In this document: positions 1-11,209 of the stretch, in pieces
How positions within the stretch are numbered: position 1 is the stretch's first letter
How the letters are laid out: every line of letters begins with the position of its first letter
NCBI RefSeq assembly: GCF_000003605.2
Contig: NW_003126386.1
Location: forward strand, 64,810-103,674
Source of the DNA: Saccoglossus kowalevskii
Taxonomy: Eukaryota; Hemichordata; Enteropneusta; Harrimaniidae
Direction: 5' to 3'
Length of the DNA stretch: 38,865 nucleotides
Program-made: the position numbers and the translations under genes
The notes under the pieces: generated by a model
The model's input: only the letters and a program-made list of their open reading frames with translations
What the model was told of the DNA's origin: nothing
Databases searched by the model: none

Positions 1-791
1 GTAGTCACACAATGAGGCAGTCATATTGTCTCAGTGAATCATTAATTTTTGACAGACACCTGTACAAAATACTTGGACTAAAGCCAGCTAAAATTTTCTG
101 TTACTTTGCATGTTTTATGAATCTATTCACATCTAAATGCAGCACTTTTTTTTTGCAATGAGATATTTGTTTTTATACTAAAATATCTGAATTACTTTGA
201 ATAAAGCTGGAAATTATGTCCTTTAAAATAATTAAACAAATAAGGCACCAATGTTTTTGTAAGATATTTACATCTTTTAAGGACTTTTGGTAGACTGATT
301 CCGCACTGTTGATTCTACCCCAAAACTTGTTTGTATTCAAAATTAATTATGACAATGCATATTTATATTGAATCAAACTATGATAAAGGGAATTATATTA
401 TATAACAAAGGGCAAGGTCACCAGAGTTCAACTATGTTTTTTCTAAGAAATGAGCATATGCATTGTCAAATGCTGTTGTGTATACTTAAAACTCGATAGA
501 GGAGATAGAGCAGGAGAATATACATTAATACATGCAGTGTTCTCAGTTCATAAAGGTTGAATAATATAGTGCATTCCATATAAGATTGTTGATATATTAC
601 TCTGTATGAATGTAGTTGTCATTATGGTCAATGATTATAGACATTGTACTTGCCTTGCCTGTTGACATTCATCTATGAAGCCTTTCATACGGTGAAGTGT
701 TTTTGTCAGTCATATACAGCAAATTCAATTTTTTTGTTGCTTCCTTCTCATATTATCTATGTGTTCTGATTTTGTATATTTTTCCCTCCAG
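1..791 (+). other. AMFR: AMFR intron, nothing else recognised
   Basis: AT-rich sequence upstream of the first AMFR exon in the window. It ends in a pyrimidine tract and CAG acceptor. I found no earlier exon or RNA gene. Confidence 0.5.
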
Positions 792-1102
792 ACTGGTGAC
801 TTCACAGCTGACGGAGCACCACCGCCACCATCACCATCGACAACACCATCACCGCCTTCATCACCATCGGCAACACCATCACCGCCATCGTCACCATCAG
901 CAACACCATCACCGCCAGCGTCACCATCGGCAACACCATCATCACCACCCCCGCCACCCCCATCTGAAGAACAACCCCCAGAGCCAAATGGTACATCAAA
1001 TATGTCTTTATTCAGTGAAGTAAACCCCCCAACTACTTCAATGGCAACATCCACTCGTACAGATGTAGAAAAAATTGAAGAATATAGTCAGTGTGATAGT
1101 AG
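792..1102 (+). CDS. AMFR: AMFR coding exon, Pro/Ser-rich linker
   Basis: The acceptor is a pyrimidine tract ending in CAG at 789-791 and the donor is AG|GTAAGT at 1103. The exon is 311 nt, starts in phase 0 and ends with two bases of a codon. It encodes a disordered linker with four tandem ten-residue Ser/Pro/Thr units, then an acidic stretch. It would sit between the CUE domain (upstream, not in the window) and the G2BR helix. Confidence 0.8.
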
Positions 1103-3063
1103 GTAAGTACATGCTGGGTAAAAAGTTTCGTTCCATGTGCCATGATGACCAACTCACCTCAACTATTGCATTTAGGGGTTTACCATTGGAAACTCAGGGT
1201 GGTAGATTTAAACAGAAAACATTTCTAAAAGAATTGCAGAAATAAAAAGTATCTTCTAAAAAAAAAAAACAGACAGGGGAAAGCAAATCAAAAAATTATC
1301 ATCCTGAAAACAAAATCAAACTGAAAAGTGAATGAAAGAAAAACAAAAATTTGCACAGTTTTTTCACTATCTCCCCTCATGTTATAATATCATAGAGAAT
1401 CACATGTTCATCTCTTCTGTATTTAGTTACCAGTTTGAATTTCATAAGCATCTGCCAATTGTTATGTAATTCAACTAAAATATCACAAATCTTGCTTTAC
1501 GGTAGTGAAATCTGAGGATTTTTTTTTATGTCATGGCAGCTGTTTTGGATCAGAATTTAGTAAAAGTTAAATTTTTTTGACTCGTAATTCATTCATAAAT
1601 AAACTGGTCGTAAAGAATTCCTGTTTGAATATAATGTTATTGTGTTATCTATTGTTGATGTGTTTTCTTCTTTTCAGTGGTAGTGTGAGCGAAGGAGCCA
1701 CTGCATCAGACGATGTGACTAGTTCTTCTATTGGTGGTGTAGAGGCTGTGAGTAGTCGGTTTAGTAAATCACCAGTTGAAAGAGAATCTATATTTGCAGA
1801 CAGAAAAAAAACTCTTCTTTATCAAGCTAGGAGGTAAGTTAAAGCAAATGTAATCAAATTACCAGGTCATTGATATCCAAAAGTCTGACAAAAATGTCTT
1901 CTACCGTAAACTTAACCAGCTTTGTTTTTGCCTGAATATGTCCAGTAGTACCCTTTCATACAAAGTCCAAGTTCAGGGACTATTAATTGAAGTTCAGTGT
2001 GTCCGTAGGTGCTTGTTATTTTGGTTTTTAAATAACTCGTTGGCGGCCATTTTTTTTTTTCATTCTGTCCTTACATGTTACTTAAAGTTACAGTATCAAA
2101 TCTTCACTTTATAGCTTTATCTCAGTGACTTTGTATGATTTCTAAAATACCAAAGGCACTATAATTATTTGCAAAAACTAGTTTTGCTTGTTTTCACAAA
2201 ATTTAAAAATCTGTTATTTTACTTATTTTGCTGACATTCTGACATGAAGCAGGTTTTGACAATTTTGTGATAGTTACAAAAGTGGTGAGAGGTTATAAAC
2301 ATTGACCTTGAACTTTGACCACTTCTGCCTACATTTGTCAATATGTCACAAAATCAGTGATACAGATTGAAATAACACGATGTGGACTCTGTTGTATAAT
2401 TAAGTGTGAATCTTGACTTTTTAAAAATTTTATGACATTTTTCATTTGTTGTGTAGTGTAAATGCCTCGTAATTACTACTTAGTTCCTGTATTCTCAAAG
2501 ACGAAACTACGTCACAATCGCTAAAACGTTGCCAGGACCAATCACAAACAAGAACAGACAATGGTTTTATTGATTAACACCTCTGTTTTCCCCCTCATTA
2601 TAAACCAACTTTCCCCCACACTAGCAAAGAAAAAATGTTGCCTTCTACTGTCTTCCTGTTCTGGTGCGTCTTCGAGAAAAGATTGGCTCTCGCTGTAACA
2701 ACTATGATGACCTGCTGCTGATAAACAAGAATGCAGTGTTATAATGTGTTCAAACAAGTCATCGATGATTACTTTTAATATCAGATGAAAATTTTAAATC
2801 TTAAAACATTTTTTTTCAGGAGATTTATTGCCAAAGAAGAAAGAGATGTGGCCAGCAAAGACGCTGGTGAAAAAAAAAATCATAATCATCATCCGTTTAA
2901 ACAAGAAGTCGATCACACTGAGCCAACAAACACCTCAAATGAAGATGTGAAACCAAACCTGAATGAAGGCAGTTCTAGCAGAGACAGAAAACGTGCCTTA
3001 GCGTTGGAAGCGGCCCAGCGTCGACTGAACAGCCAAAATGTTACTCACCCTCATGATGAATAA
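792..3063 (+). CDS. AMFR: AMFR/gp78 ER ubiquitin ligase, C-terminal part (three exons)
   Basis: Join 792-1102, 1678-1833, 2820-3063, giving 236 residues and a TAA stop. In the known family this is a multi-pass ER RING E3 ligase in ER-associated degradation. The RING, membrane and CUE regions are not in this window, so the gene is 5' partial. Recognition rests on two C-terminal motifs in the right order. The first is a basic helix, DRKKTLLYQARRRFIAK, which crosses the second splice junction and matches the Ube2g2-binding region (G2BR). The second is a terminal VCP-interacting motif, RALALEAAQRR, which fits the pattern R-x5-AA-x2-R. Exon borders are AG..GT with matching phases (0, 2, 2). The first exon is Pro/Ser-rich and contains a 30-bp tandem repeat. 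An ATTAAA at 3396-3401 is a possible poly(A) signal. It converges on DAD1. Confidence 0.85.
831..950 (+). repeat. 30-bp coding minisatellite in AMFR, four units
   Basis: Units at 831-860, 861-890, 891-920 and 921-950 each begin TCACCATCRRCAACACCATC and differ at a few third positions. In the AMFR frame each encodes Ser-Pro-Ser-(Ala/Thr)-Thr-Pro-Ser-(Pro/Ser)-Pro-x. The unit is a multiple of three, so copy-number change keeps the frame open. Confidence 0.85.
1103..1677 (+). other. AMFR: AMFR intron
   Basis: A GTAAGT..CAG intron of 575 nt with A- and T-rich tracts and no other feature seen. Confidence 0.75.
1678..1833 (+). CDS. AMFR: AMFR coding exon, start of the G2BR helix
   Basis: The acceptor is TTTTCTTCTTTTCAG and the donor is AG|GTAAGT. 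The exon is 156 nt. A Ser/Gly/Val-rich linker is followed by the basic helix DRKKTLLYQARR, the N-terminal half of the Ube2g2-binding region. Confidence 0.8.
1834..2819 (+). other. AMFR: AMFR intron
   Basis: A GTAAGT..CAG intron of 986 nt. A short reading frame on the - strand (2542-2757) has no recognisable domain and is not annotated. Confidence 0.75.
2820..3063 (+). CDS. AMFR: AMFR last coding exon, G2BR end and VCP-interacting motif
   Basis: The acceptor is TTTTTTTTCAG. The exon is 244 nt and stops at TAA 3061-3063. It completes the basic helix (RRFIAK), passes through a His/Asn-rich acidic linker and ends in the helix RDRKRALALEAAQRRL, which carries the R-x5-AA-x2-R p97/VCP-binding signature just before the C terminus, as in vertebrate gp78. 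Confidence 0.85.
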
Positions 3064-3395
3064 TATTAACAAACTATGAATAATTGTGTTGTGACAGTAC
3101 ACAAATGTGTACAGTTATAAATTAAAAAAAATATGTGAGAATATTTCTATTTTTCTTCCAAGATGATTGCTTGAAGCACAATCAAGGAAAACTAATCTTA
3201 TCTATTCATATCAACGCAGCACGTGTACTTGAATCTAGTTTTTATGACAGACGAATGACACCAGTAGCATATTTCTCTATTATGATAGAGAAAGTCTGTA
3301 TATTGAAACTGACTGCAACTGACATTGTTTTATTGTATTTTCTGTTTTAAATGTAAAGCTTGCATTGCTGTAGTTAATGTAACAAGCCTGCTTCA

Positions 3396-3401
3396 ATTAA
3401 A
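3396..3401 (+). terminator. AMFR: Possible AMFR poly(A) signal (ATTAAA)
   Basis: This is the first canonical-type hexamer after the AMFR stop, about 330 nt downstream. No transcript evidence is available. Confidence 0.3.
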
Positions 3402-4097
3402 TTATGTTAAATCGCCTTCAAAACGAAAAATTTGTGCCATCTACTGCAAGAAGGCAAAAGGACGGTAGCCATTATGATTGTGTGTATTTAAAGTGGGTCC
3501 TATACTACACCTGGCTACATATACACATTTAAGTCAATGTGTTATATATTTACACAAAATTTAATCGCATTTGAATGTACACGGCCGTGACAATCTCCAC
3601 CTTTTAACGACCTCATGTTGTACATCAAGAAATTATTAAACATATTACATGTTGCATGTTTACTTTTTATGATACTAGTATAGTATCTGTGTGTGTGTCA
3701 ACACGGACTATATATGGCGCCCCCTATAGGCCACTTTGTAGTTTTTTGAGTGATTTTAACCCTTTCACAAAATCATACCACGTAATTGGTTTGTTTGTTT
3801 TTCGAACTTTTGTTTCATGAAATATTATTAAGACCTGTCAGGGTTATTAGGGGATTTAGTTCATTACTCCAAAATCAAAAAAGAAATGTAGAAATATTTG
3901 TACCAAAATGTTTAGTTATGGTCTTGAAAGAAACTTAAGCAATAACCATTCGCTGAAGGTGGGTATACCATTGAGTTATTGCATTGAGTTATATATGGGT
4001 GAATTGTGCAATTTTGACCGAGTTATTGCTATTATATTATATCAACATTATTTTCCAGTAGTTTTTAACAAAGGAAACAAAAATAAAAAGGGGTCAG

Positions 4098-4133
4098 TAC
4101 ACTTGCTTCCCAAAGTACACTTGCTTCCCAAAG
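4098..4133 (+). repeat. 18-bp tandem duplication
   Basis: TACACTTGCTTCCCAAAG occurs twice, back to back and identical. Confidence 0.9.
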
Positions 4134-4993
4134 TCGCAAGATTGACGCTTGACAGCTAGCCTGTTTTTCTCTGTCAGACTTAAAACAATTTTTAGAATAA
4201 TACTTCTCTCACAAGTTACAATTTTATACAATTTTGAAAATTATACTTTCTTAACTCTGAAAGTCAAAGTCACAAAATAATACCAACATTTTATTTTTTA
4301 AAAATTTTGATCAAGATCTGAATTTAATAGAAAATTGTATCTACTGGTACATAGAATTGATCCAAAAAAAATAAAAAAATTCATAAAAATGATGCACCAA
4401 ATCTATGGCACATAAAGGGTTAGTACAAGATCGCTTTCTTCCATGAATCCATTTCACACAGTATCACATGTTTTGCTTTGTAAACAGCTGTGATCAGAGA
4501 CAATTTCAGAAATTACCGGTGTGTACAAAATTGCGACAAAAATTAGCTGAGGTATAGCATGACATTATGTCTGGCCAGAGTTAGATCGTTTTCCACAGTT
4601 AATATCAAACAAGTTGTAAATATTTGTCTTTATTAGTTTTAAAAATGTTTGTTTTTCTTCCTAAAAAAGTCGTATCCATATATATACATGAACTGTGAAG
4701 TACCCCGATACATTTGTTCACCTCTTCAGCAGGCTATAGAAAGGCATTTTGGTATAGCAGTTAATTTGTTTTGATAGTTGATTACCAGCTGCTTGGTATG
4801 GGGCTTAACTTGCAGACTTCCAAGTTCATAAAAGATTCCTATTTTGACAGCAACAAGGTGGGATAAAAAGCACTCAAAAATATTACATTAAAAGAACTTG
4901 ATCAAACATTGCGAGTATTTTTCCTATTTTTATAGTCTCGCATGACTGTTATCTTGACTAGTACTTTCAAACCCTCATGAGTATGTCAAATTA

Positions 4994-5186
4994 TATTGTA
5001 GAATACTTTATTTTTGCTTGGAATTTATTTTCGCTGAAGGGATGATTCCGTAAAAATAAAATACAGCGAATATACATTTTTTCCTATATTTTACATTTTT
5101 TATAATCTCATCAAAAATCAGTGAAAATAAATTCCAAGCAAAACGCCCCAAAAGCCTTTTCAGCGAAAATAAAGTATTCCACAGTA
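4994..5186. mobile_element. Palindromic MITE, copy 1
   Basis: The left end TATTGTAGAATACTTTATTT mirrors the right end AAATAAAGTATTCCACAGTA. Internally, GGAATTTATTTTCGCTGAA is mirrored by CAGTGAAAATAAATTCC and TTCAGCGAAAATAAAG. It has no coding capacity. Two relatives lie at 25187-25382 and 30042-30244, which supports a dispersed non-autonomous element. TA is a possible target duplication. Confidence 0.75.
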
Positions 5187-7092
5187 TTATGAATTGAAAT
5201 ATGTATGGTTTACTGCATTCTGTATTAAATGATTAAGTTTGTAACATGGAGTCGGACATTGACATGAAATTAATTCTCCACAAGTCATACAATACCTATC
5301 TTGTTTTTATCTAATGCTTATGATATATATAACAATACATTCTTACAAGTTTTTTCACTATTGTAAAAGTGGGTTCTTGAGAATTTTTTATTGTCAATGG
5401 TTTCTTCAAATTCAATTATTGCATTTGTTAAAAAACTTGTAGCCATGCATTTTGTGTAGAAACAAATTACAGTTCTTTCTGTTACATGATATTAATTTCT
5501 TTTCCAAAAAAGTGTGTATAATATTGTTTAGCAAAAAACCTTTGCTTCAATAGGCAACGTAATTTAATAAAAAATATAATTATGATTGTAATTTCCTGGG
5601 ATCAGTCACCTATGATGTATACTGCGTTTATATTTACTTTCAAGATTTGTTTGGTGACCAACTAGGCAGTGATTGGGGGGGGGGCAAGATTGGCAATGTA
5701 TATTTTAGAGGGTTTATATGATGACACTTTTACAATTTGTCATTGGTACAATATATACGTTTTAAGTAGAAAACTGGAGACTAGTCAATTGTTGTCTAAA
5801 CACATTTCCTCTATTTAGACGTGCATGTTGACGAACAGTTACATGTATTGTTTTCTGCGTCATTAAAAATGACTTATTTTGACAGGCCTGTTGTTTTTGT
5901 AAGCACATGTGCAACTAATAGAGCGTGTGCATGTGCAGTAATACTATATTTGCGCTGTCAGAAGCGTTTCTTTTATATAGGCACACAAAAGCCAAATAAA
6001 CTTATTTTGATTTTTGGTTATAATCTGAAATTCATAAAGGTTTACTTGCGTTCAGATAGGTATGTAAAGATTGATGGTGTGAATGACAGGTGACGAGGGG
6101 TTGACACTAGAGGGCGATGTATGGTGTGGATGGAAGAATCAAATTTCTTTTTACCTGATGTACAAATATGAAAACAAATCATTTCAGCATTTAAAAAAAG
6201 AAGCACGACGTACAAAGATAGGCTCTACCCTCGAGTGTCTGTACTAGAAGTTCAATTTTCAATGCTTTTTTCAGTGTATTCCAATATTGCATTGATTGCA
6301 CGTTTGAATTTGCCAATTCTATCAAATAGTATTTCTAATGTGCATGAATTCATACCATCAGATATGTGACATAATAGTCCTAAGACCACAAAGCAAATAT
6401 GAATAATCTAAGAGTGAAACTAAAGTTCTGTAAATAGATTAATCAAAAATATCTTTCATTTGGGATGCATATGATCCTTGCACCAACTCAGTTGTTGATG
6501 CTAACTTTTTAGCAAGCACTTGTGCTTCTAATATAGCAAATACCATCTTATTTGGGTCCTGTAGGTACAAGTGCAAGATTTAATGGCGTTATTTCAATTT
6601 ATTTTATTTGTGCAACATTCTGTATTATAAAATTTCAAATACATTTCTGAATTGAGATATATTTAAAAACAAGTGTGTTGAGTTTTTCTTTCTTTTCTGT
6701 TTATCTGCATCAGTTAACTTTAATAGTCCATTTTCATCTCCTGAAAAATATAAACAAGATTTCAAAATATTTTTGAGATTATTAGTCAATATGGTCAGTT
6801 AGACATTCACACAACATTGACCTCACACTTTGTGGACTACTGAGGCATCGCGTTTTGTTTCGATATTATTTTTTCATGATCAACTGGATATTCACATAAC
6901 ATTGGTCATGGCGAGTAAAATGCAATTTGCATATAGTTCACATGCTTTAACAGTTTTCTCGGCAATACACAAACAGATTTCAACAAAAATGGGTATGAAC
7001 CTCCCTCATGGTGGGCAAATGTGGCATAGTGTTTTGGTTCACAATTACATTAAATTTTCTATAATATTTTCTACAAAATAAAAACCATGGCT

Positions 7093-7098
7093 TTTATT
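7093..7098 (-). terminator. DAD1: DAD1 poly(A) signal (AATAAA)
   Basis: TTTATT on the + strand, that is AATAAA in the DAD1 sense, 57 nt after the stop codon. Confidence 0.65.
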
Positions 7099-7154
7099 AA
7101 GTTCATGCTGTAGATGATTAAAACAGAATGATACATACTCGCTGTTATCACCCT

Positions 7155-7285
7155 TCAACCAATAAAGTTCATAACCACCAGATGAAGTATCACACTGGCA
7201 AAAATAAAATCACTGAAGGCACGTTCTGGTGAGATGTTATAAAACTGCGACTTGTTGGCTGGATTCACTTGTACTCTCAAACATA
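7155..7285 (-). CDS. DAD1: DAD1 exon 2 (coding part)
   Basis: Acceptor TTTCTTGCAG before 7285 and stop TGA at 7157-7155. It encodes [12 protein letters not shown] through the C-terminal VVMNFIG, the last cytosolic loop and membrane helix of DAD1. Confidence 0.95.
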
Positions 7286-9714
7286 CTGCAAGAAAAGATA
7301 ATTACACTGTAAAATGAAAAGTTGTATTCACTTCGGAGTTAATTAAGCAGTCATTTGCAATATGAGTTTGCGTACCACAATACAAAACTAGCCCCTTAGG
7401 TGACCTTAGTTCTTTGGTATCCGAAGAATAATGCAGACATTCTCTGTAACAAAGGATTTTTTATGTCAAAAGCTGCACTCCTCAAGCATAGAGATATAAT
7501 CATGCACAACTCATTACACATCTTTAACATCAACAACAAACCACCAACTTTTATTTGCAGTGGATTTCCTAATTTTAATTAATACAATAAATGCATGGTA
7601 AAATGATGTCAATTTGTACTACAATATAGTGGCCAGTGATCAACATTCAAGATCACCACATCTTTCCAAGGTAAATTAAGTGTGAATCAGGTGTAACCAT
7701 GACCTGCTAAAAAAATTATTTTTCCTGCCTGTACAGTACTCCCAAAATCACAAATGGCATTTACATGCAAAATCTCCCTTAATTTATACCACATTTATTG
7801 GTATTCCGATACTTAAATAACTATATATTCAACTTTCAACGAAATGGTTTTCTACAAAATGTTGTGCATCGAACAAAGTAAATCATTATTCATACAGGTG
7901 GTGTACAGAATCAAAGAAACTCGAACTAACGATAAAATACACTATTGACGCCTTCTCTACAAAGAATTTTAGCTGGTTATTTACACACCCTGCTAGGCAC
8001 TTTATATTTCCGAGGTTGATCCAGTTGTTTGACGCAATGATTTATGTCCCTGTGTGAATATATACTAATATGTACACTACAAGAAAGTCTCAAACTGACT
8101 CTGGAATATTTTAATACACAACCTTTTGACTCATTTGAGTTCCTCAAGGCCACCACCTCTAACCTGAACCCCCCCCCCCCCCCAGCCTCCCAATGTAATT
8201 GTACATGTCACTACAAATAACTATACAAAGAGGTATGGGCAACTTTTACCATTGCTTGAAATGCAACTTTATATAGTATGAAATAATCCGTGGTCAATAC
8301 TGGTGGTATTCGCCCTAACAATTTCATTTGGACGTCTTCTTTTTAATTTTGTTGTTGTACGTCGAACATAGAACTACGGGATCTATCACCGTTTAAAAAC
8401 AGAAATCTGGCATACGTAAATTAAATCGCTTTTGCTTTCGATTACGATGATGTGACGTACCTTTATTGTGAATTGATCGCTGGATGAATAACATACAAAC
8501 TTTTGTTTGCAATTTGTGTTTATAAATAAGCAATAATTTGTGATATTTTCAAACAATTAACGCGGAAAATAAGCAAATTACGAGAAAATGGCAGCCATTG
8601 ACATCCCGCACTCCCTAGCGCAGAATAAATGTAATCTCGTTTGTCGGTCATGTGATACAGTGGTGGAAGAATAAAACTCACTCTTCCCATAACCGGTTAT
8701 TCTCATTGCTCCAAGAAAGCAATCACATACAGTATTTATAATTGTATGATTTTTGTTTAATAATAGAAACTAGTTGCATAAATGCAATTTATCTACTGAT
8801 TTCGGTCACGTGGTACAAAATTATAGGTCTCACGTAATTTGCTATGAACTCTGGAATATAAAATGGCGTCTTTCGCCTTGTTATTTTTTTGCGACTCTGA
8901 GTACGGTAAATAAAGTCAATTTTTTATGACCACCTTCATCATTTCACAGCGCAAATAGGTTCTGGTCATTGTTTGGAAGTAAATAAACATAGTGAGTACT
9001 TTCGAAGGTCTTAAAATGTGATTTTCGCGACGACCAAATTTGGCAAGTGGATTTTAACCGGTATTCAGTCGCACAAGGCTCCATAGCCCTATGGGCCGGC
9101 CAGAGTCAGTCACGTAAATACTGCGGTCGGCAACATAGGGCTATAATTCCACAGCTATACTGGTGGCAGTCATGTCCAACTCTGTAAGCTGGACATTTTT
9201 TTTCTATTAATTCTGAACTAAGTAATAAATCTGCATTGTATCATAACCGGTAAAAAAATGTTCGTTTTATCATTAGATTTATTCTTTAAAACAAAAACAC
9301 TATAGAGTCGCAAACGGTACACGCCGCGATCCAGCTGTTCTGAACAGGTGGGCACATTTTGATGGGGTTTACTTCCGCATTCGATCTTCAAACACAAACA
9401 TTGAGTTCTTCACTATAATACCACACAACTTATGGTGATGCATACGACGACGAAACAACCGCTAAATCATTCGATAATGAACACCCGAACTATGAATACA
9501 TACCTGCTAAAACAAATGAGCCCACACAAGAAATGAAGCCTGATAAGAACGAGTTGAATGGAAAGGTGCCGACGAGAGCACAATAGAAGAACTGAAATAC
9601 GCCAGTTAACACGATGTACGAAAGATAGGCATCCACTATCTTCAACCTCTGTGGTGTGTTTTTCTGATATTCATCGTGGAATTTTGCTAAAACGGTGAAA
9701 ATGTTCGCCGACAT
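7155..9714 (-). CDS. DAD1: DAD1, oligosaccharyltransferase subunit (complete, two exons)
   Basis: Join complement(9504-9714, 7155-7285), giving 113 residues, the length of vertebrate DAD1. DAD1 is a small multi-pass ER membrane subunit of the oligosaccharyltransferase that adds N-glycans to nascent proteins. Visible signatures are STPQRLK-like [13 protein letters not shown], the hallmark [38 protein letters not shown] and the C-terminal HLVVMNFIG. Three hydrophobic stretches fit membrane helices. The start was chosen at ATG 9714 ([12 protein letters not shown]) because it aligns with the family N terminus; the frame stays open 30 codons further upstream without conservation. The splice joins G|TA to make a Val codon. 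The intron (7286-9503) is GTATGT..CAG. A poly(A) signal lies at 7093-7098. Confidence 0.96.
7286..9503 (-). other. DAD1: DAD1 intron with a promoter-like patch
   Basis: A 2.2-kb intron. It contains a C homopolymer (8169-8183) and, at about 8340-9180, a patch richer in CpG and ATGGC motifs than its surroundings. A pair of inverted CATAGCCCTATG/CATAGGGCTAT arms lies at 9081-9145. No second gene could be read in it. Confidence 0.5.
8169..8183. repeat. Poly-C tract
   Basis: A run of 15 C in the DAD1 intron. Confidence 0.9.
9504..9714 (-). CDS. DAD1: DAD1 exon 1 (coding part)
   Basis: ATG at 9714-9712 and donor GCAG|GTATGT at 9503. It encodes residues 1-70 and the first base of the next codon, including the central [10 protein letters not shown] hallmark. 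Confidence 0.95.
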
Positions 9715-9885
9715 CGTGATATTTTTTTCCGTTTTCCAACACACTAGTGATGTGGCCAAAATGGTCGCCCAGAGAGGAAGTTGAAATGGATTATGGGAGT
9801 TCATTAAAGCAGTGCGCCATCAAGCAACTAACCAAGACATATGTACGGCAACAACCGAGGTGGCTCACAACATGGCATTTTATAA

Positions 9886-10160
9886 AACCATTTTTACAAT
9901 TCATTTTTATTTTATAATTCCTTTTTAATAATCATTTTCGTTTCTGAAATCGATTTTTAACACTCCCACTTTCGTTTCTGATATCTGTTTTCATTTTAAA
10001 AAAACAATTGTTTAAATGCATTTACTTTTTTAAAATTCGTTTTCATTTTTAAAATCCATTTCCTTTTTTTAATCAATTTTCATTTCCAAATCATTTTTTT
10101 AAATCTGTTTTCGTTTTTACTAATCCGTTCTGATTTTTAAAATCCATTTTCACGTTTTTG
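9886..10160. repeat. Degenerate tandem repeat upstream of DAD1
   Basis: About ten diverged units of roughly 25 bp resembling AATCCATTTTCATTTTTAAA, read on the + strand. It begins about 170 bp upstream of the DAD1 start codon, between DAD1 and the next - strand gene. Units are separated by indels, so the array is old. Confidence 0.55.
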
Positions 10161-10622
10161 TTGACATTTGAAGTATAGGTATATACGTATTTTTCACGTT
10201 GAAGCAAATTTTCCATCAGAATTTACATAAAAATCGCTGTTGTTTCCAGCCTATCGCATTATCGTCAACTGTTTTTAATTGTTTTACTATGATTCTCATT
10301 TCGATTCGATATTCGATTTGTGTTTTGTATAACATTTCAACTTGACCTGATACAAGTAGTTTTCCACTAGTGATGTTCGAAGTTTCCATGGTAAGACTTC
10401 TTTACGTAAGTTATTCTTCAGGCTATAACTTATATAGCCGTGGTTCCGCGGTGATTTTGGTCCATAAAGGGTTCTTTCAACAAAGGTCGATAGAACTGTT
10501 TGAATTATAAATATTCATAAAGATGGAGTGAATGCCGTTGTTGCGCTGAGAGTACACTAACCATGAAAATGCTTCTGACCGATATGATGTCACGTTACAA
10601 TTAAATAATGTTCAGAGTCACA

Positions 10623-10628
10623 TTTATT
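10623..10628 (-). terminator. Possible poly(A) signal of the membrane protein gene
   Basis: AATAAA in the - sense, about 245 nt beyond the TAA at 10873. It supports the TAA being the real end of the coding region. Confidence 0.4.
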
Positions 10629-10872
10629 TGTTCAATGACTAATCAAATTGTAATGACTCAATGATAACTGGTTTCCGGATGACTTGATGCTTAATTGCTT
10701 GAAATTGAACCGTTTAAACGAGTTACCATTTTCTCCAAACCAGTATCACGTGTAAGTAAATGAACTTTGAGTCTCTAGTGGCGCATATCAACGTTTTACC
10801 CTTCTGTGATCATATCTGCAAATCAAGTACTAGTATGCACTGAACGACTGTTTACACTACATGGCAGCTGAC

Positions 10873-11160
10873 TTACCCTGATGACATGGGAGGAGGTATA
10901 GCCAAAGACAACGAAGGACAGTCAGTGTTACGAGCTGTCGATTGGTATCCCAGTGGTGAGTAACTCTGTGCCGAGTCATGTGACGACGATTCTATTGCCG
11001 TTGATATACCAGTCATAGCGGACTGCTGTCCAAATGAAGGCATTGGTTGCCCGGGTAACTGTTCTAATGATGGCATTGGTTGCCAGGGTTTAACGACATA
11101 AATCACCGTTATTTGTACTTCCGTTTTCGGTTCAGCATCTTCAGTGTCATCATGTGGTAC

Positions 11161-11209
<49 letters not shown>

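Larger units (their letters stand above)
3402..7092. other. Intergenic region between convergent AMFR and DAD1
   Basis: No gene is recognised in this 3.7 kb. It contains an 18-bp tandem duplication (4098-4133), a palindromic MITE (4994-5186) and a short G run near 5677-5686. Short reading frames at 3908-4159, 5821-6093 and 6830-7081 are AT-rich, lack domain signatures and are best read as chance. Confidence 0.5.

Noticed and set aside
697-1023. His-rich frame over the AMFR repeat (+), and Gly/Asp- and Val/Met-rich frames on the - strand
   Set aside because: These are other-frame readings of the 30-bp minisatellite. The Pro/Ser frame is the one that splices correctly to the G2BR and VIM exons.
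9715-9804. 30-codon upstream extension of DAD1
   Set aside because: Open by chance in frame, but the DAD1 family starts at the MSAN-type Met, which gives exactly 113 residues.
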